Assembly (NCBI RefSeq): GCF_000143415.4
Contig: NW_003314292.1
Span: forward strand, 598,829-662,828
Direction of reading: 5' to 3'
DNA length: 64,000 nucleotides
Origin: Selaginella moellendorffii
Taxonomy: Eukaryota; Streptophyta; Lycopodiopsida; Selaginellales; Selaginellaceae
The notes under the pieces are model-generated. The model did not search any database and was not told the origin of the DNA. It saw nothing but the letters and a program-made list of their open reading frames with translations. A program made the position numbers and the translations under genes. This document shows positions 33,035 through 42,843 of the stretch, piece after piece; the first letter of the stretch is position 1, and each line of letters opens with the position of its first letter.

Positions 33035-34716
33035 TGTAAGCGACTAAATTTTCCATTCTACTTTAGTCACTTAACCACACCTCCGACCACTTGGAGGAGT
33101 CTCATTCACAACCTCCATCAGTCCAATTCAGGACTTGGGACTTGCTAGCCCCAAGAATGGCATCCATGCCACTCCACACTTGCACCTGGTCCAAGTGCTC
33201 CACGTGTCCGGTCCTGAGACCGACACCCAAAGGTACCACTGACATCTCGGCCCGTTACGCTAAGGCCATGCCCATTCACCTTTGCTGCACTAGTGGTTCA
33301 ACACCACTTGCATCACCACCTCGTCTCTCCAAGACTGGGCCATGTGTCCACGAGTGGTCATCCTAGATCCACTCCTTAGCATCCTTAGGATGCCCACAGA
33401 CCTGGGGAGTTGCCTTCCCCAAAGTCCCTTTGTCAGTTCCTACCAAGTCCCTTTCTGCCCTTGGCCGTGTTTGCCAACACTGCCACTGGATCGAGGCCCA
33501 CAGGCCCGACCACTAAGTCCCACGGTCCTCTGGGACTTCCTCACCACATGACTGTGTCCTTGGTCACTACCCCAGAGGACTGCTCCTCTTCCTTTCCACA
33601 GTCTGGGCCTTTGGGACAACATTTCGGAACACCGTGGCCTTACGCGAGCCACCTGGGTACTCTCCCCACCTATCGCCTTTAGGTGCTCTAGCCATGGGCT
33701 TAGAGCGAGGTTCTATTGAGCCACGCTTGGTATCCAAGTAGGTAGTGCCACCCACACTTGGACTGGGAGCATCGGCCAGTCGATCTCCCGGGGGAACTAG
33801 AGCCGGCTCTTGAACACTTCACCAAGCTACCCCGCTTGTCGGTCCGTATTCACTATAGTCTTGGACTTCCCAGTGGTCAGTTCATCACCCAACACTGGGT
33901 CTGGCCTTCCTGGGCCAAACTAGCCTTTCCTGGCCAAACTGGCTCCACTGCAGTCCTCCCCCTACTATACTTTTGGAGCTCACCAAACCCCCCAGGGTCT
34001 GGGAGACGAACGCTTTGGGCTTTCACCCTCTCAGGCTCCGGACTCGGACTCGGACTCGGACTCGGACTCGGATTTGGACTCGGACTCGGGCTCGGGCTCG
34101 GTCTTGGCCTCGGCCTCGGTCTCGGTCTCGGTCTCGGTCCCAATCTCGGTCTCGGTCTCGGTCTCGGTCCCGGTCTCGGTTCCGGTCTCGGTCTCGACTT
34201 CGGACTCCATCTCGGACTCCATCTCGGACTCCATCTCGGACTCCATCTCGGACTCCATCTTGGGTCCATCTCGGGTCCATCTCGGACTCCATCTCAGACT
34301 CCATCTCGGGTCCATCTCGGACTCCATCTCGGACTCCATTTCGGGTCCATCTCGGGTCCACCTCGGACTCCACCTCGGACTCCATCTCGGACTCCATCTC
34401 GGGTCCATCTCGGACTCCATCTCGGACTCCATCTCGGGTCCATCTCGGACTCCATCTCGGACTCCATCTCGAGTCCATCTCGGACACTCCCACGTGTCAT
34501 GTGTTGGTCCTTTTGGGTCTCTTTTTGGAGCCTTGCCTTTTGCTCGCTTCGTGCTCGTTCCTCGAGCACTTTGTTGGGAGTTCCACTCCCGCTCTTGACT
34601 TTTCAAGTCGGAGCTTTTGGTCCAAACGTTTTACGCTCGTTTGGCTCTCGCTTCGGCCACTACCATGTGGCGCCCTTCCGGCTCCACTTTGGGGCCTAGG
34701 GATTTTGTGTCTCACA
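33035..34716 (-). repeat. Right LTR (5' LTR in element orientation), 1682 bp
   Basis: Same ends and order as the left LTR. Its minisatellite covers about 34042-34485 with a different mix of hexamer and 12-bp units. Confidence 0.95.
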
Positions 34717-34721
34717 ATGGT
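34717..34721. repeat. Target-site duplication ATGGT, right copy
   Basis: It directly follows the CACA terminus of the right LTR and matches 27228-27232. Confidence 0.9.
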
Positions 34722-35471
34722 AGGCCTTAAAATTTTTATTTTATAAAGATTTGCAAATATTTATATGCCTCAACTTTTTGGGATAATTGAACTTTTATAA
34801 TTGTTACTATTATTAATTTTGTATAATTGCAAATTTGCACAAGCATCTCCAATAAAAACTAATACTATAATTTATAAGTTTTAGTAGTATCACTCTAAAT
34901 AACACTAAAAAACATAAGAAATTTAACAATTAATATTTAAAATTGTGAATATAATCAAATTTATGATACAGCTATTTTGTAATAGTTAATTAAGATTTTT
35001 TTTATCACAACAAGCTTTTATATTAAATTAGGTTCTGATCCTACTGTTTCTTTAAATTATTAAACAATTTTGCGAGGATAAAAGGATAAGGATAAACAAA
35101 ATCAAAAAGCATTTGAATCTTTACAAATCCACCTTAAAAATCATTTAAGAAACCTGCTTGTTGCTAGAGATTACAACTGCTATCAAGAACGTGAACACTG
35201 GTGAAGCTACTGTCCATCTGCACTAGGCAGCATAAGCAACAGCACTAGCTTGCTCCACGAAGCGTTTATGTCGTGGAGAACAATCGCGAGGAGCAACTCA
35301 TACATTGTCAATCTCTCCTTTTCGATATATATTCTATGTAGTGGTACACTTTTTGCTGCTAGCAACGCTGTGTCTTTTAAGAGTTAAAATTCAATCGCTG
35401 TAAGTAGAGTCAGTGTTTTGTGTGGAGCCCGAGAGAAGGAAAAAAAAAAGATGGAAGAGAAGCTTATCTCG
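34722..35471. other. AT-rich intergenic DNA
   Basis: No gene signal is seen. The last part (about 35340-35471) is the likely 3' UTR of the MYB-CC gene. Confidence 0.5.
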
Positions 35472-36719
35472 TCAGCGGCCATTCTCCTTCGCATCGCCCT
35501 CCGCGCCATTGTCCTTGTGCTGCGAGTGTTGAAGATCGTCCACCTTCTTCCTCTTTGCATGAGGTTCTTCTCCACTGTCTACCGCTGCTGCTGCCAATGA
35601 TCCTCCTGCTAGCTTCTCCTCGTCGACTAGAATTACATCCGCTGTTGTTGGCTTGTGCTCCTCGTCCTCCGCACTGTCGTCCGTGAGGTCGATCGCGGGG
35701 TCTGGCTCCGGGTCTGGATCCGCGTCTAGTTTGATCGGCGAGAGGGGGAGGCCATCGTCGCCACGCAAGAGCTTGTTCATCTTCTGCTGCTCCTCGAGTA
35801 TCCTTTGCAGGTATTTCCCCTGTGCCTCGATCCGAAGCTGCAAGTGTCTTTGCACCTGTCAAGAAGTAAAAGAACATGTTTTGAGAAAGATCCACAACGA
35901 CGTCAACCGTTTGATTACCTCGAGCTGTTCATGCAGTCGCTTTTGAACTTCCATTTGCATTCGCAATGCCTCGCTAAGTTGCCTGCCACTGGACGGGGAA
36001 AAACAAATATATAGTACTAGACAAGCAAAGAATGGAAAAAACTTTAGGAGAGTACCGTGAATCTGCCTCGAGGTCCCTCCCTTTCTCGAGTTCGCCTGTG
36101 ACACAGAAGAAAGAAAAAGAACGTAAAGACAAAGCTCTGGCGACAGGACTCGTAGAAGCTTACCATCGCCCAAAGTGTCAGGAAGATACTTGGCGAGCCG
36201 AAACTTCTATAGAAACAATCACGTCTCCATCAGAACTGGCAACAACAAATTTAAGATCCTTGCCTGTAAATGACTTTTGATGTGGTAAATTGTGAGTCCT
36301 TGAACGCCCATCAGCCCAAGAACACCTTTGGGAGTAGCCTCTGCAAGAAAAAAAAAACAAACAAACAATAGAACATTAGCTCATAGAAGTGAAAGAATCA
36401 AAGAAAGAAATGGACTGTGGTCCTAGTACTCACTGTCAGAGCCACCAAGCTGGTTCACGGCTTCCATGAAGCGGTCATGGAGCTCGGGAGTCCATCGGAG
36501 CCTCTGCTTGACGGACGCGACGTTGCCGCTGGATGCCGCTGGAGTGCTTGCTACATTGTTTGCTAGTGCCGCTGCTGGCGTTGATGGCACCGCCGCCGCT
36601 GGAGGAGGTGTGGAGAAGCAAACCAAATCCCCCGCTGCCGCTGGGCTGCTGGGGACCTGTGGAGCTACCGGCGCTGCCGCCACAACGCTCGACGGCGAGT
36701 TCTTGGGTTGCAGCATCAT
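35472..36719 (-). CDS. MYB-CC (GARP) transcription factor, PHR1-like
   Basis: Six exons (36719..36434, 36340..36264, 36206..36164, 36095..36056, 35988..35919, 35855..35472) give 299 residues. After an Ala/Pro/Ser-rich start comes the GARP MYB domain: KQRLRWTPELHDRFMEAVNQ, GGSDKATPKGVLGLMGV, GLTIYHIKSHLQKFRLAKYL. The MYB-CC coiled coil follows with MQMEVQKRLHEQLEVQRHLQ and LRIEAQGKYLQRILEEQQKM. The tail is acidic. Relatives (PHR1/PHL) bind P1BS sites and control phosphate-starvation responses and SPX signalling, so that role is inferred. Intron 2 uses a GC donor (TTACAG|GCAAGG at 36264/36263). Two adjacent ATG codons (36719 and 36716) are possible starts. Confidence 0.92.
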
Positions 36720-37241
36720 CGACGCGCACGAAATATAGACGATTACCACTCCTACTGCTGATCTAGGACCGCCGGATCACCTAGGCAAGAAGCAATGCTC
36801 GAGCAGAACCTGGAAATTTCATCCCTCCCCGCGATTCTTGAGTCAACAGCGAGCTCTCGCGGCGCCGAAGACGATCCAGCCCTCCAACAACCCACGCGCT
36901 AGCTCGAGTCCCCCGTCGCGACGAGAAACCCTGGTGTCGAGTCGAGAAAGCGCACGCCATAGCCAAGCGCTTTCAGCAGAATGGAGGAAGGGAAGAAAGA
37001 ACTCCAGCAAACAAGGGCCCAGGCCTGGGCTACCGAGCCTCAGGCTCGAGCTACGGTATAGCCCCGGCGGGCGTTTAAATTCAGGTCTGCGAAGCCGAGC
37101 CTGTTGACGCGGGGAATATTGTAGGCGCACCCAGGGATATGCGAATCGTCGATCACGTCTATGAGAATATTCTCTGCTCCAAAAAAACACCCTTGTGTTT
37201 ATTATGGGTTCTCCTGTTTAGGGCTCTTGGGAGCTACAGGG

Positions 37242-39686
37242 ATGGAGATTTGCCGGGCTGTGGACGCGAGCTGCGATCGGAGGCTCCAGGCCAAGTACAA
37301 GCACGCGATGTTTGTGATCGATCGAACGCTGGCGCTCTACAGGTGCTTCGGCTGATTTTGGAGAGGTTGAGGGGTTTTGAGCTGGGATTTTGGTTTTTCC
37401 AGGCCGGATGAGGTCGCATTTAGCTTCAATGGGGGAAAAGACTCTACGGTATGGTGGGATTGTGTGGAATTCGTTTGTATTTTCTAGCGTTAGATTCTTG
37501 AGATAGAGATACAAATACCAAAAGAGCTGATAAGAGGTCAATCTTATATCTTTCTCTGTCTGGTTTAGGTTCTTCTTCATCTTTTAAGAGCTGGCTATGC
37601 AGCTTTGAAGTCTAAATTGTCACTGCCGGCAGATGCTGAAGATCGGATTCGAACGATTTATTTCGAAGGTCCCGATGCTTTCCCAGAGATTGATTCCTTC
37701 ACATACGAGACAGCACAAGAGTACGCGATTTTCCTTTATTTTTTTTCTCTTGCTTCTAACTTTGTGTTTAACCTTGCATTTGTTTCCAGATATAACTTAG
37801 AGCTTGAAGTTTTAAGGCAAGACTTCAAGTCAGGTTTGGAAGCTCTATTAAAAAACAAGCCTATTAAGGCTATATTCTTAGGCACGAGAATTGGCGATCC
37901 GAATGCAGTATGTTTCGTGGTATCTCGACTGATTGATGCAAAACGTTTCGTTTGTTTATTTTGTGTAGGTGGGGCAAGAGCAGTTCTCACCAAGTTCTAC
38001 TGGCTGGCCGCCGTTCATGCGCGTGAATCCAATCCTAGATTGGTCTTACAGGTACGATTTTTAGACTCACACGAAATGCCACCACTGTTTGTACTTTCCA
38101 GAGACGTATGGGCATTTTTACTGGCTTGCAAAGTTCCTTACTGTAAATTATATGATCAAGGGTGAGGGCACTTTCATCGAACGAATCTTCATCTGACTCT
38201 GGTTAATATAGTTCGTGGTTATACCAGGTACACATCTATTGGAAGCGTACATGATACCGTTCCGAATGAAGCATTGTATATCGATTCTTCGGTGGAAGAA
38301 GATTGCCCTGAGTTAGGATTGTCGAGAAAGAAGGCTTACAAGCCAGCTTATTTATTGCGCGATGGAAGGCTTGAAAGGGCGGGACGGTTGAGAAAGCAAC
38401 CGAGAAAGGACTATCAGGGCCCGGGTGTTGCAAATGGTGTTGAAAATACGGATACTCAGGCCAACGTTGATACTTTATATGCTGCATCTGTCTTGTCAGT
38501 CGGTGATGAGCTCTTGTAAGTTTGTCCTCCTGGAGCTTTGTGCTGGTTTAACTTCAGTATTACAGGAGAGGAGATATGGACGACCAGATGGGTACATTCT
38601 TAAGCAAAGAGCTTTTCTCTCTAGGCTGGACTGTTACGCGTCGTGCAGTCGTTCCAAATGATGTAAGTAGTTCCCGTGTTTTAGCATGTAGAGGTGAGCT
38701 AAGCTATTTTTCGAGGCAGGTTGACGCAGTTGCCGAGGAAATCGAACAGAGATCAAGTGCGAGCGATATTGTAAGCTCCAATATTTTATTTGTGTACAGG
38801 AGTAACATTGAAACTCACAGGTCTTAGTTTGTGGAGGTGTTGGACCTTTGCATTGTGATGTAACCCTGGCCGGCGTGGCAAAAGCTTTTGGAGTTCGATT
38901 GGTAAGTTTAGAATGTATACGTGAACTTGATCTTATTTTTAGAAATCAGGCTCCTGATGAAGAGTTTGAAGAGTATCTTCGTCAACTTGTTGGAGACAAC
39001 TGTGCAGGGGATCAGAATGCGGTAGTGTGGTTTTCTTTTTATTTTTCTGGGTCCCAAAGAATTTTTAAAAGCAGATGGCGAGATTGCCAGAAGGAATCAC
39101 TGAGCTTTTGCATCACAAACGGCTCTCTATCCCAGTGGTAAATTCTCTTGATTTACGTGCTTCTTTTGTTTTTATCCTTACCATGTACTTCTCAGATAAA
39201 ATGTCGAAACGTGTTTGTACTGTCGGGTCCAACGATTAGGGACTTCAAGCTACAATACCAGTGCCTTTTGGAGCTGAGCAAAAGCCGCGACTTTCTCGCT
39301 ACCCAGCACCCCTTTTGCTTGATACGGCTCGAAACACAATTGTCTAAAGTACGTATTTCACAAGCTTTTGTTTCGATCTCCTATGCCCTTTGTTTACAGG
39401 TAGAAATAGCGAAGCCTTTCTCCCAATTGGCTGCAGAGTACCCGGATTTGACACTTGGTACGATGGCTGTCTTATTAAACATGTCGATTCATATAATTTA
39501 CAGGTTGCTACCACCAGCAAGATGACAAAGGCGCTCCTGTCATTAACATCATGGGAAAGGCAAGATTGTGCTCGCAAATTTCTTAGTCCGTACTGAGGTA
39601 ACTCTGTCTTCCAGAATCCTGTACGCGTCAAAGCGGCAGCCTGTGCATTGCGTGCTCTAGCGCCAAAGCAAGCATTCCCAGCGTGA
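37242..39686 (+). CDS. FAD synthase-like protein: PAPS-reductase-type FMN adenylyltransferase plus molybdopterin-binding-like domain
   Basis: Sixteen exons (37242..37342, 37403..37448, 37569..37720, 37790..37907, 37969..38051, 38102..38161, 38228..38515, 38566..38662, 38720..38770, 38821..38901, 38950..39021, 39075..39137, 39196..39348, 39400..39457, 39504..39559, 39615..39686) give 516 residues. The N-terminal half has the PP-loop [27 protein letters not shown] and [20 protein letters not shown], typical of eukaryotic FAD synthase. The C-terminal half has [31 protein letters not shown] and [11 protein letters not shown], the MoCF-like domain. The plant order is the reverse of the animal one. 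It should make FAD from FMN and ATP. The last intron has a GC donor (GGAAAG|GCAAGA). Confidence 0.9.
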
Positions 39687-40435
39687 GGAAAAGCACCAGT
39701 GACGACGCATGGAATAAGCTTGTACGGGCAGTAGAAAAACAAAGGTAGCTCCCAGTTTTTCTTTGTCTGCTTACACTAGTGAGCTCTTGTTTATTAGAGA
39801 CGCGGCCACAAAGCTCTAGCAAAGTGTGCATTACAATCGAAAAAAAGAATTAAGGCTGGGGAAGAGTGCCTGCTACATTAGCAAGTCATGAAGAATGTCA
39901 CGGAGCTAGTCTCATTAATTCCAAGGTATAATCTTTGCAGCGGAGTTCTCGTCGGGCATTGTCTATTTGATATTTGTTAATGAAGTTTTACCATGCTCTA
40001 TGGTTGGCTCAATTGTTTAAATCTCTATGGTATAGATTCTATGCACGAGTTCGAATATAACTATTAAAGTAGCGTGTAGGAATGAGCTTCTTCCACGACA
40101 GTGGTCTCCACACCACCAATCGAGCCTTGTGGCTCAACTGTGTCTATTTAGCAACAAGAAAGAGCGCCATTTGAATGACCTAAAGGACAGCTATCTCTTT
40201 AGGAATATCGTAAAATATCCTCTCTTTCGTACGTTTATGGCATCCGACCGTACTCGCAATGGAATTTCTTTGTTCCCCGCTTTGTGGATGAATTGATAGG
40301 GTGAGCTTTTAGCTATGGCGGTGAGGCGCGATAGATAGGCAAAGAGGGCGGGCGCGGCGCTCGGTCGATTCTCACGGATTTTATCCCGGAATGAAGCTCT
40401 GGCGGTGTTGACGCCGCGATTTTGCCTCGCCGGAG
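39687..40435. other. Intergenic region
   Basis: No coding signal is seen. It contains the 3' flank of the FAD synthase gene and the 5' flank of the BASS transporter gene. Confidence 0.5.
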
Positions 40436-42101
40436 ATGGCATTCGTGCTGACGACGAGTAGCGCGGTCTCGCAGGGCACATTCTTGTCTCTCAGGGTTTT
40501 GTGCTCGAGAAGCGTCCTTCCCAGAGGTATGTGTGAGGCAATTTGGTTTCGCAGCGATGGATGATAGATATTTCGAATGCCGCTCCAGGTCGAAGGCGAT
40601 GGAGGCGCTATTGCTCTCGCATCGAGCACAGCGAGGCAGAGGACGGGATGTTCTCGAAATTTGGCGATTTTCATCCAGCCAGCAGCGCGAACAACAGCGC
40701 GAGTAGCATCGGGAAGCTCCAGGTATTCTCCAAAGCTCCCAAGGATCATAGCTCCCGAAAGGTTTCTAGAGAAGAGAATCCCCTGGCGTCTTTTGGCTTG
40801 AAGGTTAAGAGGGACAGCCAAGGAAGGAAGATCGACATAGCCAAGTCGCTCTCCAAAATGCTGCCATACATTGTGGTGGCCACTGCTGCCGCGGCGCTCA
40901 TCCACCCAGCTACATTTGCGTGGTACGTAAGAGAATTTCTCACCGAGAACTTTTGAGATTGATCTAGCTTTCTTCTGTCCATCCAAATCAAGGTTTTATC
41001 ACTGAGATTGGATATAAACTTTGATGAGCTTTCAGGGTCAGAAAAGAGCACTATGCTCCGGCACTTGGAGGAATCATGCTGTCTATAGGCGTCCAGCTTT
41101 CCATATCCGACTTCGCGATTGTTTTGCAGAGGTGAGCTTACAATCCATGCTTTTTTGCACTGAGTAGTTCTTTCTTTTCTTTTTTCGATTCAGGCCTTTG
41201 CCTCTATGCATGGGCTACGTGCTTCAATACGTGATGAAGCCAATACTCGGGTTTTTGGTAGTGAGAGGCTTCGGTGTTCCTCCTTCGTTTGCCGCGGGTC
41301 TCATTCTCACGGCTTGTGTTGCGGGTGCTCAGCTCTCCAGCTACGCGGCTTACTTAAGTGAAGGCGACATAGCTCTCAGCATCATGCTTACGAGCATCAG
41401 CACGATTACTTCTGTGATCGTCACGCCTTTTCTTACGCAGTTCTTGATTGGCTCGGTTGTGCCAGTGGACGTCGTAGCCATGGCGAAATCAATTCTCCAG
41501 GTAAACTATGGCCTCGAGATTTCATGTAACTTAAACCCTTTCCTTGTTTCAGGTGGTCTTTCTTCCGGTTCTAACAGGACTTACTCTCAACACTTACGCA
41601 AAGCCGCTGGTGGACAGAATACGTCCCGTGATGCCACTGGTCGCCATGGTTTGCACGTCGCTGTGCATTGGAAGCCCTCTGGCTCTCAACCAGTCGAAGA
41701 TCATATCAATGGAAGGTCTCCAGCTTTTGTTCCCGGTGCTGGTATTCCACGCCCTTGGCTTTGGTCTTGGCTACTTCATCTCGAGACTTCCCTTCTGGAG
41801 GTGACTAAAGTTCTTCGCTTCTAGTTCCGTTAATCCTTACTTCGAGTTCCTTTTTGTGCTGTATCTCAGGCAAAATCACAAGGTGTCAAGAACACTGTCA
41901 CTTTGCACTGGAATGCAAAGCTCGACGCTAGCAATGCTCCTGGCCACCCAGTTTTTGGGCGACACTCAAGCAGTTCCTCCGGCTTGCTCGGTGGTGATAA
42001 TGGCAGTGATGGGATTGACGCTGGCTACTTGGTGGGGAAAAGAAGAATCAAACAACAAGACGCCATCGTCGTCTTCCTCCAGCGCTCCAGTCTTCGCGTA
42101 G
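40436..42101 (+). CDS. Plastid-type bile acid:sodium symporter family transporter (BASS)
   Basis: Six exons (40436..40526, 40568..40922, 41036..41131, 41194..41500, 41553..41800, 41870..42101) give 442 residues. A Ser/Arg-rich N-terminus suggests a plastid transit peptide. Then come about nine hydrophobic segments with family blocks LPYIVVATAAAALIHPATFA, APALGGIMLSIGVQLSISDF, RPLPLCMGYVLQYVMKPILG, AGLILTACVAGAQLSSYAAY, DIALSIMLTSISTITSVIVT and SLCTGMQSSTLAMLLATQFL. Relatives carry small organic acids such as pyruvate, or glucosinolate precursors, with Na+ across the plastid envelope; the substrate here cannot be told. The exon 1-2 junction (40526 to 40568) is the least certain, because it was chosen to keep phase. 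Confidence 0.88.
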
Positions 42102-42381
42102 CACAAGAAATTTTTACAGGCAGCAGTTTGTAAATATGAGATATTTATCTCGAAGAACTGGAAGTTCTTCTAAATTCCCAACCGTCCACGTGGCAGAGTA
42201 ACGAACCGCCACGTGGAATAAAACCGCCGTCAGCAGGCATTTATAGATCACCAAGCAAAGAGGGTTTTGTGCCATTCTTTCCGTGGGCTTTTTCGGTTTT
42301 CGAGGTAGGGTTCTATCTCTCGATCGCTTCGATCGATCTCCTCCTTGTGCTCTCGCCTTTCGCGCAGGCGCGCTTGCTAGA

Positions 42382-42606
42382 ATGTCTGGATCGGGCGAGA
42401 AGGGCTACTCCTACAAGGGCTCTGGGACGAACTCCCAGGGAAATCACTACTGCTCTCGCGATTATGGCGCCTCGGCCCCAAATCCCAACGCTTACCACTA
42501 TTCCAACCAGAATGGATCCTACTACTACTCCAATCCCAATGGATCGACGTACTACAACAGCGGCAAAGGCAGCGCGACCTACACTCCGCCCGCGAGCAAG
42601 AAGTGA
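42382..42606 (+). CDS. Small Tyr/Ser/Gly/Asn-rich conserved plant protein
   Basis: A single exon codes 74 residues: MSGSGEKGYSYKGSGTNSQG, then NHYCSRDYG and repeated YYYSNPNGSTYYNSGKG units. I recognise this as a widespread small land-plant protein with GTNSQGNHYC and YYYSNPNGS blocks and no known function. It has no signal peptide or membrane segment and should be disordered. The 5' leader (42305-42379) has a GT at the start and a GCGCAG near the end and may hold a 5' UTR intron. The region 42102-42381 otherwise shows no feature. Confidence 0.8.
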   Translation: MSGSGEKGYSYKGSGTNSQGNHYCSRDYGASAPNPNAYHYSNQNGSYYYSNPNGSTYYNSGKGSATYTPPASKK

Positions 42607-42843
42607 TCGCATCGCAGTGAAGAAATTTCCTTTCATGTGTGTCTGTGTGTTTCTTTGATTCGCGAGCGCCATCGCGGCTTCTTGTGTTGCTTTCTCTCTT
42701 GGAATGCCAGTAAAAGCTTAATCGTGATTATCGTGGTAAATAGGTTTAGTTAACTAAACAAATCCGACCATTTGGGCGGGACATTTTAAAGCCAACGGCT
42801 AGTGTATTTGCCCTTTTGCCCTTGTTTCTTTTAGGTTTTGGGA

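Larger units (their letters stand above)
27233..34716 (-). mobile_element. LTR retroelement, 7.48 kb, non-coding (LARD-like), on the minus strand
   Basis: Two nearly identical terminal repeats (27233..28926 and 33035..34716) each run TGTAAGCG...CTCACA and are bounded by a perfect ATGGT duplication. Beside the right LTR the minus strand carries TGGTATCAGAGC, the primer site complementary to initiator tRNA-Met, which fixes the element's direction as right to left. The 4.1-kb interior has only short open frames on either strand. I find no zinc knuckle, protease, reverse transcriptase, RNase H or integrase signature, so it must have moved with enzymes supplied by another element. This matches the LARD class (long LTRs, long non-coding body). 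The long Gly-Leu and Ser-Asp open frames inside the LTRs are products of a minisatellite. Confidence 0.93.

Noticed and set aside
40543-40567. Exon 2 of the BASS gene starting at the earlier GCAG (40554)
   Set aside because: That acceptor leads to a stop in the phase set by exon 1; the AG at 40566-40567 keeps the frame, though cDNA would be decisive.
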